Shown piece after piece: positions 1-12,403 of a DNA stretch of 64,000 bases (its first letter is position 1; each line of letters starts with the position of its first letter). Source of the DNA: Poecilobothrus nobilitatus (lineage: Eukaryota; Arthropoda; Insecta; Diptera; Dolichopodidae). The position numbers and the translations under genes were made by a program. The stretch is taken from positions 169,892,438 to 169,956,437 of the forward strand of contig OX352773.1 of the NCBI GenBank assembly GCA_947095535.1, read 5' to 3'. The notes under the pieces were generated by a model that saw only the letters and a program-made list of their open reading frames with translations, ran no database searches and had not been told where the DNA came from.

Positions 1-159
1 TTGATATACAAGTGATGGAAGCATATTCAGCATATTTTCTTTTGAAAATCTTTGATATTCAAATTAAAAATTTTAAAAATTACAGTTTTTTTCTCTTATT
101 CCTTTAACTCCTTTTGGCACGTAAAGCGTTCATTAGTTCTGATTTCCGATAGACTTCCG

Positions 160-700
160 ATGGGTTGGGTACGAATGCTCGTATCTCAAAATCACTACAG
201 CCCCCAAAACGCCCGTTAATAAAATTATTGAAGCTTTGATTTTGAACTCAAATATAAAATCCATCCTAACACAATCTCACGTATACATATATATATACAA
301 ATAAATATTCTGGAAAAAGGGGCAATCCTAATTTTGAGTCCAACTCTTAAATCATAACTAATGGTATATCAAGAATTAGAGTTTTTCCTAAAAATGAATT
401 AAATTTTGACATTTCGCTATAAAAAATGGTAAATTATGTAAAAATTTCGATATTTTTATCTGAAAAAAATTTATTTTGAATGAATGGGAGCTGCCTCCCC
501 CAAATCGCTCCTAATAATATTATTGAAACTCTTATTTTGTATCCAACTCTAAAATAAATACTAATAGTATGCCAATGCTTACAGGCTTTCCCACAATAGT
601 ATTGAATTTCGACATTTCTCTATGAAAAATAGTAAAAATGTTTACGTTTTTATATGACGAAAATCAATTTTGAAAAAAACATTGAAAATTTCTAAAATAT
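160..700. repeat. Diverged dispersed repeat with internal duplication
   Basis: Two related halves (about 230-475 and 515-690) share blocks such as TTATTGAAACTC, CCAACTCT, TTTGACATTTCGCTAT and a terminal TTTTGAA stretch. Fragments of the same family, recognised by a C-rich block followed by AAATTATTG, occur at 31700-31770 and 52560-52640. No coding capacity. The element type is unknown. Confidence 0.45.
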
Positions 701-801
701 AATATTACATTAAACTTTTTATAATAATTATTTTCATAAGTGTTTTATTTTTTTTTTTTACATAGAAAATGTTTTTATTTTATAAATTTTGTTCAATTTA
801 G

Positions 802-892
802 ATGAAAAACGAGATTTTGATAAAACGAGATTTTAAAAAACGAGATTTTAAGAAACGATATTTTAAAAAAAGAGAATTTGAGATACGATCAT
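802..892 (+). repeat. Short tandem repeat, AAACGAGATTTT type
   Basis: Four to six imperfect copies of a 15-18 base unit built on AAACGAGATTTTAA. Its reading frame would give repeated Lys-Arg-Asp-Phe-Lys, but nothing else suggests coding, and it runs straight into the 104 bp duplication. Confidence 0.6.
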
Positions 893-900
893 TCGTAGCC

Positions 901-1108
901 GTCCCCTTTCGATATATAAATTTCCGTTTGACTTCCTCAGAGTGTGAAAATTCCATCTCCATTTGCTTTGTCAGATTTCAATGTCAACCATTTTTCGTCA
1001 ACCAGTCCCCTTTCGATATATAAATTTCCGTTTGACTTCCTCAGAGTGTGAAAAATCCATCTCCATTTGCTTTGTCAGATTTCAATGTCAACCATTTTTC
1101 GTCAACCA
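901..1108 (+). repeat. 104 bp tandem duplication
   Basis: Positions 901-1004 and 1005-1108 are head-to-tail copies that differ by about one base. The unit begins GTCCCCTTTCGATATATAAA and ends with CGTCAACCA. The near-identity means a recent event. Outside it, 1109-1756 is AT-rich sequence with no gene apart from the serpin A polyadenylation signal. Confidence 0.9.
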
Positions 1109-1756
1109 GTACAACGCACAGATTGTAATCTGAGTGTACAGATTGTAATATTTTATTAAATAACAGAAAAAATTAGCGAAACGTTGGCATAATGAAATAA
1201 TAAAATAATTTAAATTACCTTAATAGTTCAATAATCATTTTATTAGTAATAGGTGTAGTATTTGTTCTTTATTTTCATTTCATTAAAGGTTAAATTTTTA
1301 CTGAAGCCCTGCAATTTTTTATCATTATTTTGAGGTTTTAACTATTTTTTAGTAAATATCACCCATAGTAAATAACTTTAAATTGCAAAACTTTCACAGA
1401 GATCTGACAAGATTTATTTTCGCAGATACATTTAATTTATTTAATTTATCATGAAAAAAAAAAATTTTAACATGAAATCCATTAACTTAATTATCAAACG
1501 TCTGATAAACTAAAAATTGTTTAAAAAATTAAAAAAAAAAACTTAATTTAAAGTGAAAATTAAATTTTTCTTTTAATCCTGTCATTTTAATTTGTTATAA
1601 TGTATACCTAAATTTCAGATATAATTTCTAAAATTTTTATTTTATATTTTAAAATTTGGTTACAAACTTAATTTATAATTTTTTTTATTTTATTTTGAAT
1701 TTTAATAATAAAAAAAAATAATTTATTTCACATAACATTATAAAAATTTATAGAAT

Positions 1757-3596
1757 TTAGACATTTAAAAGATGACCACTAAAATACACATTAGATTTGT
1801 CTACAATTGCAAAGAAAAATGGATGATCTGCATAAAAATATTTTTGATTCAAATTTAATGATGTTGGAACAATTAAAAGTCCTAAAACAAAAAAAAATTA
1901 ATATAAATAATAAATTTTTTTTTTTTTTTGAAAATGAATATTAAATATTTTTTAAAAGAAATTTTTTTTTTTTTTTTAATTAATCTTTATTTGGTATAAT
2001 GAATATACCAATAAAAGCTGGACTCTTATCCTTTCAAAAAAAAATTTTTTTTTCAATTTTCAATTTTCAATTTAATACTTTAAAAATGGCCCTTATCCTT
2101 TCTGTGTGGACCCTTATCCTTTCTCTGATGTAAACCATTTTTTAAGTATTAAATTAAAAAAATTTTTGTTTTTTGATTAAAAGAAAAATGTTAAATATAC
2201 CTGTTGCGGCACTAGCTTCTGTTCCTAATTCATTAACATCAATAAAAGCTTTATGTAAAACACTTCCAACTTTTGAAGAATCTGATGATGTGAAAAAATT
2301 GAATTTTGCATCATCTGTGAACATTGTTTTCATTCCCATCTTAAAACAAATAATAAAATATAATATATTATATATATATATATATGTATGTATGTATGTC
2401 CATATTTAGAAAATTAATTAAAAAGAAAATTTACATTGTATATATTAATGATGCGCATGCAAACAATGAAAAATAACGTATACTTTTGTATATTTATTTT
2501 ACGTACATATAAAATTAATATTATTTTTAATTATTTATATATTAAAATATACTTACATCTTCTAAAATATCTTTTAAATCTAATTTTGTTTCAATTGTAA
2601 ATTTTGGTATTGTAATTGCAACATCTTCTTTTTTTAATTTATCAGCTAAATCAATTATATTCAATGATTTTAATTTATCTTCGAATTCGGTATAACCAGT
2701 TTTTTCATTTGGTAAAATTAACATTAATGCTAAATCAGAATTAGCATATGGCATTTTAATAGCTTTTGCATTTAAATCATTTAAATCAGCATACAAAAAA
2801 TCATCTTCAACAAACATTAATTTTGTTGATTTTTTTGTAATACCATTATTTAAAAATTCACCATCACGTAAATATAATGGATTTTTCCAATTACCTTTAA
2901 AATGTATTGCATTTATAAGAATTAATTTTGTATCTGATTTTATTGTTTCAGTATCAACTAAATCTTTTATTTTATTATTTGTATTTTCAGTAACCCAATT
3001 ATTTATTATATTAACAGCATTTTCATTATCTGTAAAATCTAATGATTCTGCTTCAGATTCAAATGATTTTTTTGCAATTTCATTAAATTCTGATTTTATT
3101 TCAAAATTTTTACTTAAATAAATTTTATTAGCCAATTTTAAAAGAGAATCTGATCCTCGTACAATTTTTAACATATTTTCAAATTGTTTTGCTATTTCAT
3201 CTTTATTTTCAGTATTAAAATGTAATCCATTTATCATTTCATTAGCTGTTTTATCTTCAGCACCAAAATATGCTAATGCCAAACATGTATGAATTGATGC
3301 TGGTGAAAATATTAAATTATCATTATTATTTTTTTTAATAATATGAGAAAATAAATCTTGTGTAAAAACGCCATTTGATAATGTATCAGTTGAACCGGTA
3401 CTAGCTGATAAAACTGCTTGAATAGCAATAATAAAACATGTTACAAATTGAAAAACTAAAACGAAAAAATAAATAAAATTGGTTTTTTTTTTTTTTTTTT
3501 TTTTTTTGTTTTTTATATTTATTTAAAATTTTTTGTTTGTTAAAATAATTAACAATGATAATCAATTTTCTCATAATATTATTTTAACTTACTCAT
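1757..3596 (-). CDS. Serpin A, secreted serine protease inhibitor (complete, 4 exons)
   Basis: Coding exons on the minus strand: 3593-3596 (ATG plus one base), 2557-3455, 2201-2339 and 1757-1881; all introns are GT-AG and the joined frame is 388 codons, a normal serpin length. Residues 1-18 form a hydrophobic signal peptide (starting MIFQFVTCF), so the product is probably extracellular. Serpin landmarks follow in order: NLIFSPASI near the N terminus, ILINAIHFKGNW (strand 3A), PKFTIETKLDL, the hinge NELGTEASAATG (residues 337-348) and the signature FYADHPFFFAI (363-373). P15 Gly, P14 Thr and the small P12-P9 residues are the pattern of inhibitory serpins. Counting from the hinge, P1-P1' falls at Thr354-Ser355 after Val-Pro; the exact bond is inferred. 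The last intron splits the P7 Gly codon. An AATAAA lies at 1722-1727 downstream of the stop. It is the closest relative of serpin B in the window. Target protease unknown. Confidence 0.92.
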
Positions 3597-3665
3597 CTTA
3601 AACGTCGAGTGTTGTTTTTTTACTAAAGTTGCGGCATTCTAGAATTTTATATTTATATAAATTCA
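3593..3665 (-). promoter_or_regulatory. Serpin A core promoter, 5' UTR and one-codon first coding exon
   Basis: Reading the minus strand, a TATA-like stretch (TTTATATAAAT, 3651-3662) precedes the start codon by about 55 bases, followed by the palindrome ATTCTAGAAT (3636-3645), which has the spacing of one heat-shock-element dimer (TTCnnGAA). Transcription probably starts near 3620-3630. The ATG (3594-3596) is followed by a single A and then a strong donor GTAAGT, so the first coding exon contributes only four bases. The start is fixed by the fact that only this join puts the signal peptide in frame with the serpin core. Promoter elements are inferred from position and motif only. Confidence 0.45.
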
Positions 3666-3904
3666 AGTTTTAAATTTTTTTTTTTTTTTGTTTTGTTTTA
3701 ATCTTTATTCAATAATACATAGGTGTATATACACATATATAACGTTTTATTATATTATAAGGGTTATTTAAAGGGAGGGGATAGTACACTATAATTCAGA
3801 TTTATTATTCTTCAAGTTTGTTTTCAGTTCTATTTTAAGCTTTCTTTAAATTATTATTTTTAGTATATTTTTTTTTTTTTTTAAATATAAAATAAAATAT
3901 AAAA

Positions 3905-4700
3905 TATTTTGCTCATTAATCTGTCCATTTGTTTAAAAAATTTCTAGACAATTTTGAAATAAAGCAATGAAATGTTAACAATGGAATAGTTGTTGTCATT
4001 AAAAAATTAATTTTGTAGAAGTTTTTTTTTTTTTATTGCAACAACCGTTACAAATTAATAACAGTTTCAAAGTAAAAACAAGTCTCATCTCAAAGTCTGC
4101 CTTATATCTCAAGTTTAGCTTCAAATTTTTTTAATCGAAAAATGTCGAAAGACAGACAATTTTTTAAGTTTTATAAATAATTGATTTAAAAATTATATAA
4201 TTAATTTTTGAAATTTAATATTTAAATTTACCGTTATGTAAAATTTTATTTTTAATAGAATTTTGAAAAAAAATGTTGATTCCTTCGGCTGCAACGCTAT
4301 TAGTAAAAATCTTTAAATTTTGAAAGAATGAAGATCTTTGAAAATAAGAATAATCTACGTCAGATATTTTGTACGTTTTCCTGTTTTAAAAGTTACTTGA
4401 GGTCAAAAAATGAAAATATTAAAATCAGTGTAAATTTCTTTAAAATCAGACATAAAAGACATAAAACAGACATAAATCAGACTCCAACGTTATATTTTTA
4501 CATTATGTTAAAATCTTAATATTATATAAGGTTTCCTTAGAGTCTTTTGATTTTTTATAAATTTTTCTTAATTTTAAATTTTGATGAAAGCTCAATACTA
4601 AACTGTTTTTATTGTCTTTTTGAAAATGTTCACATTTAAAATCTTTTATTTTATATATTGCCTTGTTTTTTTTTATTTCAATTTTATTTTTTATTTTAAT
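3905..4700 (+). repeat. Dispersed repeat family R, copy 1
   Basis: Carries the family's landmarks in order: CTGTCCATTTGTTTA, TTTGAAATAAAGCAATGAAAT, TACCGTTATGTAAAA, TTTGAAAATAAGAAT and ATATTATATAAGGTTTCCTTA. Diverged and non-coding. The best preserved members are at 55495-56195 and 56200-59420. From 4700 to 5575 nothing is recognised beyond AT-rich sequence. Confidence 0.7.
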
Positions 4701-5574
4701 TTCTATTGTTTTTAATTTTGGTTTTTTTTCTCCTGTGGTCTTTGCATTTTAATATATTTTGTTTTTTTTTACTAATTAAATAATTACGGTTTCGACTATT
4801 GTTATTTGTTTCTATGGTTAATTCTTTTTAAGTGGTTTTGTTTTTTTCTTCTGTCTTTGCATTTTAATGTATTTATTTTCTGTTTACTAATATATTTTCG
4901 ATTATTGTTATTGGTTATGGAATTATTGTTTTTTTTGATACCTGAAAGTTACTTAAAGAAATTAGAGTTCGGTCGAATTTTTTTTTTTTTTTGCTCCAAT
5001 ATATCAAAAAAAAATGAACATCACATATTCATCATTTTTTGTGTAACAACAAGACTATTATAAAATTTTATCATTTATATTTATTAGGTAATAATAATGA
5101 CATATATGGTGTTATTCGATTTTGATAGAACCTTTGGTAGCAAAGTATTGCCTGGTATTAAATAAGTTGAAATTTGGTAAACAGTTGTGAGTTGCGGTCG
5201 CATTATTTCTTTATTTATTTCATTTTATACCGTCCAGATGTAAATATCTGAATATATAAATACTAAACTGCATTTGACGTAATTTTGCATTATAATTAGA
5301 AAAAATTGTTTCAGTTTTCATGTTAAATAATATGTTAGTAAATTGTGTTAGTAATGTTTGATTATAAATTTCACACACTCTTTAAAATAAAATGTGCGGT
5401 TGACAACTCATATACAAAAATGATTGAAGGCAAGTCTGGCAATTTTAAAATAAAAATTAAAAAATTCATTTATACATAATTTTAAAAATTGAAAAAAAAA
5501 AATTTCTATTTATAAAATAAATGTTTATATAAAATTTAAATAAACAGATAATTTTTAAAATATGACTCTATCAT

Positions 5575-6450
5575 ATATATACTCTTTAGCACATTCCCTA
5601 TTTAGGAAAAATTTTCAAAAAATGTGCCTATTTGTTTCATTCTGTCCGTCTAATCTTGCGTTTGTCCATCTGTTTACAAAACTTCTACACTGTTACAGAT
5701 AGAGAAAAAACCGTTTTAACCATGGTTACGTTTCATAAAAAAATTAATGTCATAGAACAACTTTTTTATGTAGCCTCGTCTATTAGGGAGCTACAGTCCT
5801 TCAATCCCATACAGCCCAACCAATATCAAAATTACACAAGTTTTTTAAATTTAGTATTTGAATTTACCGTTATGTGAAAACCAAATTTTGCATGATATTT
5901 CTATATTCTGTTCTATATTTCATGATTCTGATATTTCATAACTTCGGCACACTTTTCGATAGAGACTTGAAATTTTAGGGTAGGAAAGAACTTTTAGAAT
6001 TAATATAAGTTTCCTAAGAAATCATAATTCTGGCATGCTTTTAGATAGGAACTTGAAATTTTAAGTTAAGAAAAAACTTTTAGAATTCCTCAGAAAATTG
6101 TTTTGAACCACCCCCTGTTTTTGAACTATGGGTGTGCAAAAATTGAAAATTTACAATTTTTTGACACCTGTAACTCAGTCACTTTTATAAAATTTTCTTC
6201 GGCGAGACATAAAAATTAAAGATTCAATATTATATTTATTTTTACGTGTGTTAACGGTTTTTCTTGGTTATATAGCGTTTCGAACTTACAGCCCCTCAAA
6301 ATTGCAAAAAAGTCCTCTTTTCACACTTTTTCTTATATAAAATTTTCAAATTTTGGTACAAGCCACAATTCTAAATAGTTTGTATTATCTTTTGGAAATG
6401 TGCATTTTTAAAAACGGTTAGTTTACATTCTGTCATGTTTATTTTGGTAT
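5575..6450 (+). repeat. Dispersed repeat family R, copy 2
   Basis: Has TTTGTTTCATTCTGTCCGTC near the left end, ACAAAACTTCTACACTGTTA, TACCGTTATGTGAAA (near 5864) and a block resembling CACCTGTAACTC, all in the same order as the other copies. Non-coding. The stretch 6450-7220 holds nothing recognisable. Confidence 0.75.
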
Positions 6451-7224
6451 ATATTCATTTTAATATTTTATAAGTTAGGTACTATCATTTAAAGCTTTTA
6501 AAAATAAAAATCATAAGACAAAATATTATGTGATAGAAAAAATACTTAACAAAAAGAAATCAAAAAATTGACCTAACTATAAGAAAAAACCAATTCTAAG
6601 AAATTTTAACGTTAAGCAAACCGAACTCTTAAATCAACAAAAATGTTTTGATCGCAGTAATTATTTTGTACATACATACATATTTCGTTTGTTTATTATA
6701 AGAATGATCTAACTCAAAAAATTTTATTTATGAGTACATATATTTAAATTATTTATCTAAACGACTGAATTGTAATGCAAATCACATCTTCAAATTATTA
6801 TTGTATTTATTTATTGAAATTATATTAAAGAAAAATTTTAAAATTTATTCATTATATAATTGCATTTTGAATTATTTTGTTTTAATGGAAAATCAACAAT
6901 TTGGAATGTAGATATTATATTATTCAAATTTTGACATTTATTGTTTTGTATTATCAGTCATCGTGTAACATAATAAATTACTCATCATGTTTATTGTTTG
7001 ACCGATTCTTTGTTACCTTCATAAATGGTTCGAAACATGTATTCCTAAGCGATACATTAAATAAGTGTTTGCAGGAATTTTTCTTCATGTTTTTTAGTAA
7101 GAACTATTAATCCTTTGATAGCTTGTAATAGGTTTCATAAAAAAAAATGACTTCCCCGGACAGCTTTTTTATATAAGTCCATACCCATTACCAAACTAAA
7201 GCCGATCATAGTTGGAAAAGGCCT

Positions 7225-7960
7225 TACTTTGAAGAAACTCAAGTTTTGCTTAATTTTTTCAGCACATTTTACAGAAATATTTTTAAAAATTTGCTTAATA
7301 GTTTCTTTATGTCCGTCTGTTCGACTATTTACAAAACTTCTACATCGTTTACTTAAAGATAAAGTAATGACATTTAAACCTCTTAAAAGAATTAATGTTG
7401 CGGTACATCTGTTTTATATAGTTCCATCCATTATGTTGAGTTAGAATCCTATCAAAGTTGGAAATACCCTATTTTTTAAATAATTATATTTCAAGTTTTC
7501 CTAAATATTTTGTTAATCTAAAGTCGAACCACAATTTTTTACACTTTATAAATCAACATAAAAATTATATAATTTTTTACAATTTAGTATATGCAAATGC
7601 AAGCTTACCGTTACGTGAAAACACAAGATTTTTGTTCCTGCGTAAACGCTTTTAGTTAGTACATTAAAATTTTGAGAAATATCTCTGAGAATTAGCATAG
7701 GTTTCCTCAGAAAAAATGCATGTACTTTCCTCTGTTTAAGAACTTTTAATGGTAAAAAATCAAAAGTTCTCTTGTACTAACACCTGGGCAAAATTCGCCC
7801 TTTATGACATACAAATTAAAGTTCTAATATTATATTTTTCATGTGCTAACGATTTGTCTTAATTAAAAAATATTACTTTAAAACTCAAGAATATTTCAAA
7901 AATCACATATTTTGATACAATATTTCAATTCTATAATGTAATCAATACTTTATTTTCCGT
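7225..7960 (+). repeat. Dispersed repeat family R, copy 3
   Basis: Landmarks: TTAATAGTTTCTTTATGTCC, ACAAAACTTCTACATCGTTT, TACCGTTACGTGAAA (near 7606) and TTAGCATAGGTTTCCTCAG. From 7960 to 9045 the sequence is AT-rich, with a short block of CAGCAAATATCCC-like repeats near 8035-8115, and no gene. Confidence 0.7.
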
Positions 7961-9049
7961 CTACTATTATATACTCCCCACGATCTATCGCCTTTTCATA
8001 GTAATATTCTTGTTCGTTATTTGAAAAAAAACTTTGACGCCAGCAAATATCCTCGTAAAAAATACTCCAAAAAATTTCCCTTAACAAAATAATCCCCAGC
8101 AAATATCCCTGTAAGAAATTATCCCTTAAAGGAAATGAATTAACATCCCAAAAATTTAGACCTTATTTCATATGATATAATTTTCCAAAATGAAAAATCA
8201 AATCCTTTAACAATTTATCCTTGTTAAAAAAAAATCTTATTTCAAAAGTTTGTCGTTCTAGAGTTGTGAAAACTTAAACTCCTTTAATGAACATTACCTT
8301 ACCAATTACCAATATTGTTAGAATATTTCAATTTTAAATTAGAGTTTTATATAAGAAACCCCCATTTTTAGTGAGTTATTTCCATTTTTTTTATTCAAAT
8401 ATTTTTTTGCTATTTTGCGTAACCAAAAAATTCACCATAATATTTTACAAGATTTTATAAAAATTTTAACTGTTAGAAAATTGTATTTCTCCAATAAAAA
8501 AAAATTGAAACCAATCCCTTGAAATACTCAGAAATAAATAAAATATTTAAAAGTATAATGGTTCGCTTCAAGTCATCTTTAATATTATGCATAAAAAATT
8601 AATTAATTAGTGGTCATAACAAATTTAATTATTTACGGAGGTATTCATATTATTATTTTAGCAGAAAAATAGTAAGTAAATAGCAAATATGCAAATAATT
8701 TACTTAACCGCATATGGGCATATTATTTAATTAATAAATCTAAAGAAATCATTGGACCGTATAGTTGCTTTACATTAAATTTTCTCTGGAAAATTTAACA
8801 TTCAAGTGAAAATTATATTTAACATAAATTAAAGTACATAAATAATTTTACAATTAACATTAAATCACTGAAAACAAAATTTTTATTTCAATATTTTACA
8901 ATTTTTGTTAATTTAATCTTTTGACTCACCTCGTTCGTTAGGTTGAACAGAAACCTTGACGCACAAAGCCTTTTTTCTAGAGCAAAACAATTATTTAATT
9001 AAAAAAATACTTTTATAATTTGTTTTTAGCATATTTAGAAAATAAAAAA

Positions 9050-9860
9050 TTGAAAAATTTACTTATTAGTTTCACTCTGTTTATGACAATACAATGAATT
9101 TTTAAACATGGATAGGTCTATTAAAAAAATTAATGTAGTAGAATAACTTTTTTTTATGTAGTCCAACTTATTACTAAACAGAATCCCCCTCAAAATCCCT
9201 CAAAATTCCTCAAAATTTAAAGAAACCCCATTGTTTAAATATGTAATACACTTGCTTAAATGGTTGGTGCTTAAAATTTTGGTTGGTTGGTGCTTACTTG
9301 GTTGTGCTTAAAATTTTTTCAATCTACAAACGTTAAACGACAAAATTTTTTTCTTAATTAATATCAAAATTATACAAGTTTTGTAAATTTAGTATATTTA
9401 CATTTACCGTTATGTGAAAGTTTTAGCAAAATTTTACTTCCTTCATATTTTCGCAACGCTTTTATATAAAGCCTTGAAATTTTGAGAGAAAAAAGATCTT
9501 TTAGAATTAGTGTAGTTACTTTTAGAATTTTTTTTGATCAACCGCTTATTTAATAAGTATTATAGTCCAATTTTAAAATACCTGTAACTCAGATATTTGT
9601 ACTAATTTTGTCAAAATAAAAGTGAAAAATAAAAGTTTCAACATTATATTTTACATGTGTTAATGGTTTTTCTTAATGATATAGGGTTTCTTTAATAATT
9701 AATTTTGGCAATTGACAAAAATTTTTTCTTACATTTAAAATTCTAAGAAAATTTATAAATTTCGATACAAGTCAAATTACTTTAAACGGTTTAAAATGTA
9801 TTTCGAAAAATGTTCTCTTTTAAAACCATTGGTTTTCATTCTGACTTGTTTTGTTTTTTT
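9050..9860 (+). repeat. Dispersed repeat family R, copy 4
   Basis: Landmarks: TTATTAGTTTCACTCTGT, TTTAAACATGGATAGG, TACCGTTATGTGAAA (near 9405), CACCTGTAACTC-like block and ATATAGGGTTTC. A second, more decayed stretch with TACCATTATATCAAA is at about 10330-11000. Between them (9860-10330) I see nothing definite. Confidence 0.7.
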
Positions 9861-11040
9861 TTTTTTGATATGATAACTTTAGAATGATATTGTTTAAAAA
9901 CTTATTAGGAGCATTCCAACAAAAGGTGCCATTCCAAGGTGCTCAAAGTAGTAAAGCGTTTTCGAATCTTTTATAAAACCTCTCGTTATTTTGAAAATCT
10001 ACAACCATAACGATATAAAACCGATGAAAGGAATCCATAATAGTAATAATAGAAACATTAATGATTAATTAAGTTGGTTCTGTTATCTTACTACCCTATA
10101 AATATCTTGATATTTCTATAAAAAAAAAAATTATTTAATGGAATTAAAATTAAAAGATGCAGATTTTTTTTTGCTGTACCGGACCCAGGTAATTGTAACT
10201 TTAAAATTTCTTTTCCTAATTTTTTTAAAATTAAATATTTAGCATGACAATAAATGTAAGACGCAAAAATATGAACTTGTTAATAACTGAAACAAAAAAA
10301 AAAATAATTCTAATTTATTACAATTATGAATAATGAAAATATAGCCCTTGAAAGTTGGAAAAAGCTCTGACTTAAATATTTATATCTCGAGTCTGTTAGA
10401 TATTTTTTCAATATAAAAACGTAAAACTGATATCAAATAACATCTAAATCACTAACTACAAAAGCAAAAATGAACTAACACCTCCCTTTTTTGGAATAAT
10501 GAACCTCTAATATTAGTAGTGAACTAATCCCTAAAAAAATCAACTAATCCCTAAAATAATGTTTGAAATTTTTGGGGTTTAGTTCATATTTAAATTTTCT
10601 TTTTTTTAAACAATTCCCAAAAACAAAAAAAAAAATTTTAAAGTTAAATTTTAAGCAAAAATAATGGGCCTAAGATTATTTTGTTTTTTTCTTGCGGGTT
10701 AAGAACTTAGGCGTTAGTTCGTAGCTTCAGAAAATACTTAAAGCTTTATAAATTAATATAAAAATTATATAATTTTGTTTTAATTTTTTTTATTTAAATT
10801 TACCATTATATCAAACTAAAATTTTTCAAAATTTTTAATTCGTCCGTTATTCCGGAACACTTAGACATAATCTTGAAATTGTGAGATTGATATTGAATAC
10901 TAGCTTTCTTTAGACATTAATTTATAGTAAGACATAAAATGTAATGGTGCAACTCGCTTTTATTAACTATCCTATTTATTTCCTTAAAATTCAAAAAAGT
11001 ATCCTTTGTTTTTTGATAATTTTCTTTTTTTTTGACATAA

Positions 11041-11640
11041 AACAGAATTTATTATAATTTTCATGGGTTCGGATCTTGTTCATGGGTTCGGATCTTGGAA
11101 GCTGCCGAACGAGCCCCAAAGCAAACGAGTATATCTTCACAACCAACAAAGATAGAACCTTTATTTTTAGTACAAGGGTCTTCGGTTATGTTTCCTTTTC
11201 TGTAAAATTGGAAACTGACATTTAAAAGAATTTGAACCATGGATCGTATTTTGGAAACTTCCGGACGAGCACAAGAGCAAACGAGCATATCTCCAAAACC
11301 AATAAAAGTAGAACCTTTAAATTTAGTACAATGGTGTTCTGACATGTTTTCTTTATGTCCCTAAGATTGATTTGATGAATTGGAGTGGCAATTCGGATAC
11401 CTGACACACGCCTTCCAAAGATTAACAAGCATATCTTCGAAATTAATAAAGATAGGAACACCCAAGAGGATGCCTCTTTTACATTCCTGAAATTCGAGTT
11501 GAATAAGACAGAAAAGAGAAGAAGTTAAAGCAGCTGACAAAAAACTTATGGATTTTTAATTTAATTCGAATTATTCAGGTGTAGGGTATTAATAAGTCGG
11601 TGGCATCGACTTACTGTTACATTTACTTGTTTAATTTTAC
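11041..11640 (-). repeat. Dispersed repeat family E, minus-oriented copy
   Basis: On the minus strand this matches 45600-46262, including the end block TACCCTACACCTGAA (11574-11588) and the flanking AAGTAAATGTAACAGTAAG, which lies outside the putative end. Inside are two tandem units of about 150 bases, each containing GGTTCTACTTTTATTGG-like text and ending in a GGTTCGGATCTTG-like block. No coding potential despite short open frames. Sequence from 11640 to 12403 is AT-rich without a gene. Confidence 0.7.
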
Positions 11641-12403
11641 TTTTGTGGATTTTTTCATTTTGTGGATTTGAAATACATATCTCGGTAATCAATGTCGAAA
11701 TATTTCCTTTTTGAATACGGAAGTATTTCATTGAGCCGGGAATTATATTATTAATCTTTGTCAATTTACGTATAAACAGCTGTCAGTCTACGTTCAATTT
11801 TAACAAGTTGCATATTAATTCAAATTGTGTTCAATTGATTGAGAATTTAATTGTTAACATTAGTTTACTAGGAACATAAGAAACTCGATTACAATGATGA
11901 AATCCCCGTTTTTATAATAACAAAAAAAATCAAAATACAATGAATTATTTTTTCCATAATTTCAGTTTGGAATCTCCCATAAAAAATTATAAAGATTCAA
12001 AAACATTTAGTACACGTTTTTCTAATTAAATTATTGTACTGTAATATAATTTTAGAACACGACTTTTTAAAAAAAAAAACAAACAAATTATAAATTTAAA
12101 TTTCAATGAAATTTAAAATATTTTATTTTACAATATTTTTCCAAAAATTTTCTTTTGAAAATTACAATATAACAACAATTTGAAAGGAATAGCAATAAAC
12201 GTGTTTATTTTATCAAAATTTAAAATGAATACATATATGTATATTAGGTATTATATGTATACTAACCAAATTGAGGATTATATATGTATATAATACCTAT
12301 TGATCTTTTATAAAAAAAAATTTTTAAATAAAATTAAATTCCATAAAGTAATGGACACCCTTATTTACATTTAAAACTGTTTCAGTTATGTAAAATCTGA
12401 CCA

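Noticed and set aside
2173..2409. Plus-strand frame overlapping serpin A exon 3
   Set aside because: It is the antisense shadow of the hinge exon and has no family match.
11061..11461. Two overlapping minus-strand frames of 79 and 94 codons with similar internal segments
   Set aside because: They fall in dispersed repeat E; the repeated peptides come from tandem DNA units in different frames, and the other copy at 45852-46123 does not keep the frame.
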